Below, one piece after another: positions 6,638 to 6,951 of a DNA stretch of 6,951 bases. Each line of letters starts with the position of its first letter. Position 1 is the stretch's first letter. The notes beneath the pieces are model-generated. The model saw only the letters and a program-made list of their open reading frames with translations, was not told the DNA's origin and ran no database searches. Both the position numbers and the translations under genes were made by a program. The DNA is from Casp-actino8 sp964563545 (GTDB lineage Bacteria > Actinomycetota > Acidimicrobiia > Acidimicrobiales > Ilumatobacteraceae): positions 1-6,951 of the forward strand of contig CAZLXB010000050.1 in assembly GCA_964563545.1 (NCBI GenBank), written 5' to 3'.

Positions 6638-6668
6638 ACGGCCCGGTCTTGCGACCGGGCCGTTTCAT
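6638..6668 (+). terminator. Rho-independent-type terminator after tRNA-Val
   Basis: A perfect 11-bp stem (6638-6648 pairing with 6653-6663) closes a TTGC loop and is very GC-rich. The tail TTTCAT is short in T, as is usual in high-GC genomes. It begins 5 bases after the tRNA CCA end and would end the tRNA transcript. On the minus strand no T run follows, so it is unlikely to serve the convergent CWB2 gene. Confidence 0.85.
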
Positions 6669-6740
6669 ATGGCTTCTGACTGTGTGAATCTCGTTTCGCT
6701 CGCGGTTCGCGCGGGTGGAACCTGGTGATCGGATCGTGCT

Positions 6741-6951
6741 CTAACTGCTTGTCGAGCAGACCTGGAACCGACGCACTTCGGACGAAGCAGCATTGGCGCC
6801 TCCGAGAACGACTTCGTCGCGAGCGTCGAGGCGTCTCAGTTCTGCGCGAGTCGACGAAGGGACGCAGGTGGGCTTCACCAGGAGAACGGGTGAACCGAGG
6901 GGAGCAGCGGCGAGGGCGTCGGCGAACGCGGAGCCGGTGGCCAGGAACACC
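6741..6951 (-). CDS. Cell-wall-binding repeat 2 (CWB2) protein, C-terminal end
   Basis: The frame enters from the right edge, so the N-terminus is missing; the GTG at 6948-6950 is most likely an internal valine. The visible 69 residues contain FLATGSAFADALAAAPLGS, then PVLLV, CVPSSTRAELRRL and VVLGG. This order (ATG-x-x-F-x-DALAA, PVLL, TRAEL, VVxGG) is the hallmark of the CWB2 repeat, which usually occurs in tandem threes and anchors secreted proteins to anionic cell-wall polymers. The protein ends in a short tail, FQVCSTSS, with one cysteine in the repeat and one in the tail. The catalytic or functional part, and any signal peptide, would lie to the right of the window. It converges on the tRNA gene; 77 bases between the terminator stem and the stop codon hold nothing I can recognise. 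Confidence 0.82.
   Translation of the reverse strand, partial: VFLATGSAFADALAAAPLGSPVLLVKPTCVPSSTRAELRRLDARDEVVLGGANAASSEVRRFQVCSTSS

Noticed and set aside
6557..6668. tRNA-Val as an integration site for a mobile element
   Set aside because: No integrase gene, direct repeat of the tRNA 3' end or change in base composition is seen. The terminator and CWB2 gene follow as in an ordinary chromosome.
1..6951. CRISPR array, insertion sequence or long direct repeats
   Set aside because: No regularly spaced repeats, transposase motifs or terminal inverted repeats were found by eye on either strand.

Overview
The window is high-GC, densely coded bacterial DNA. It most resembles an actinomycete, perhaps the Acidimicrobiia. 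The support is indirect: strong G/C preference at third codon positions, GTG starts, a large cytosolic-type arylsulfatase of a kind common in actinobacteria, a J-domain protein whose outer part resembles the actinobacterial septum-formation fold, and a cell-wall-binding (CWB2) repeat protein. No rRNA, replication gene or other firm taxonomic marker is present.

Layout. (1) Positions 1-2686, plus strand: the 3' part of an ABC permease gene in which a PotB-like half is joined without a stop to a PotC-like half, followed 7 bases later by a flavin amine oxidase. Together they suggest uptake and oxidation of a polyamine-like substrate. The ATPase and solute-binding genes are expected to the left, outside the window. 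(2) Positions 2700-4943, minus strand: a 747-residue arylsulfatase, ending tail-to-tail with the oxidase across a 13-base gap. (3) A 55-base divergent intergenic region that must hold start signals for both the sulfatase and the next operon. It contains an 8-base palindrome, a strong AGGAGG and a possible 10-codon leader ORF. (4) Positions 4999-6527, plus strand: a D-2-hydroxyacid dehydrogenase and, 11 bases downstream, a small J-domain membrane protein, probably one transcript. (5) Positions 6557-6668: tRNA-Val(CAC) with encoded CCA and a strong hairpin terminator. (6) Positions 6741-6951, minus strand: the C-terminal end of a CWB2-repeat protein that runs off the right edge.

The permease and oxidase form a credible functional pair. 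The sulfatase and dehydrogenase share only a control region, and no common pathway can be proven. I found no clear new multi-gene system. The points most worth a second look are the fused permease with an apparent insertion or duplication in its PotC half, the sulfatase active-site motif that lacks the usual proline, the possible leader ORF with ATGA overlap before the dehydrogenase, and the J-domain/membrane/cysteine-rich protein architecture.
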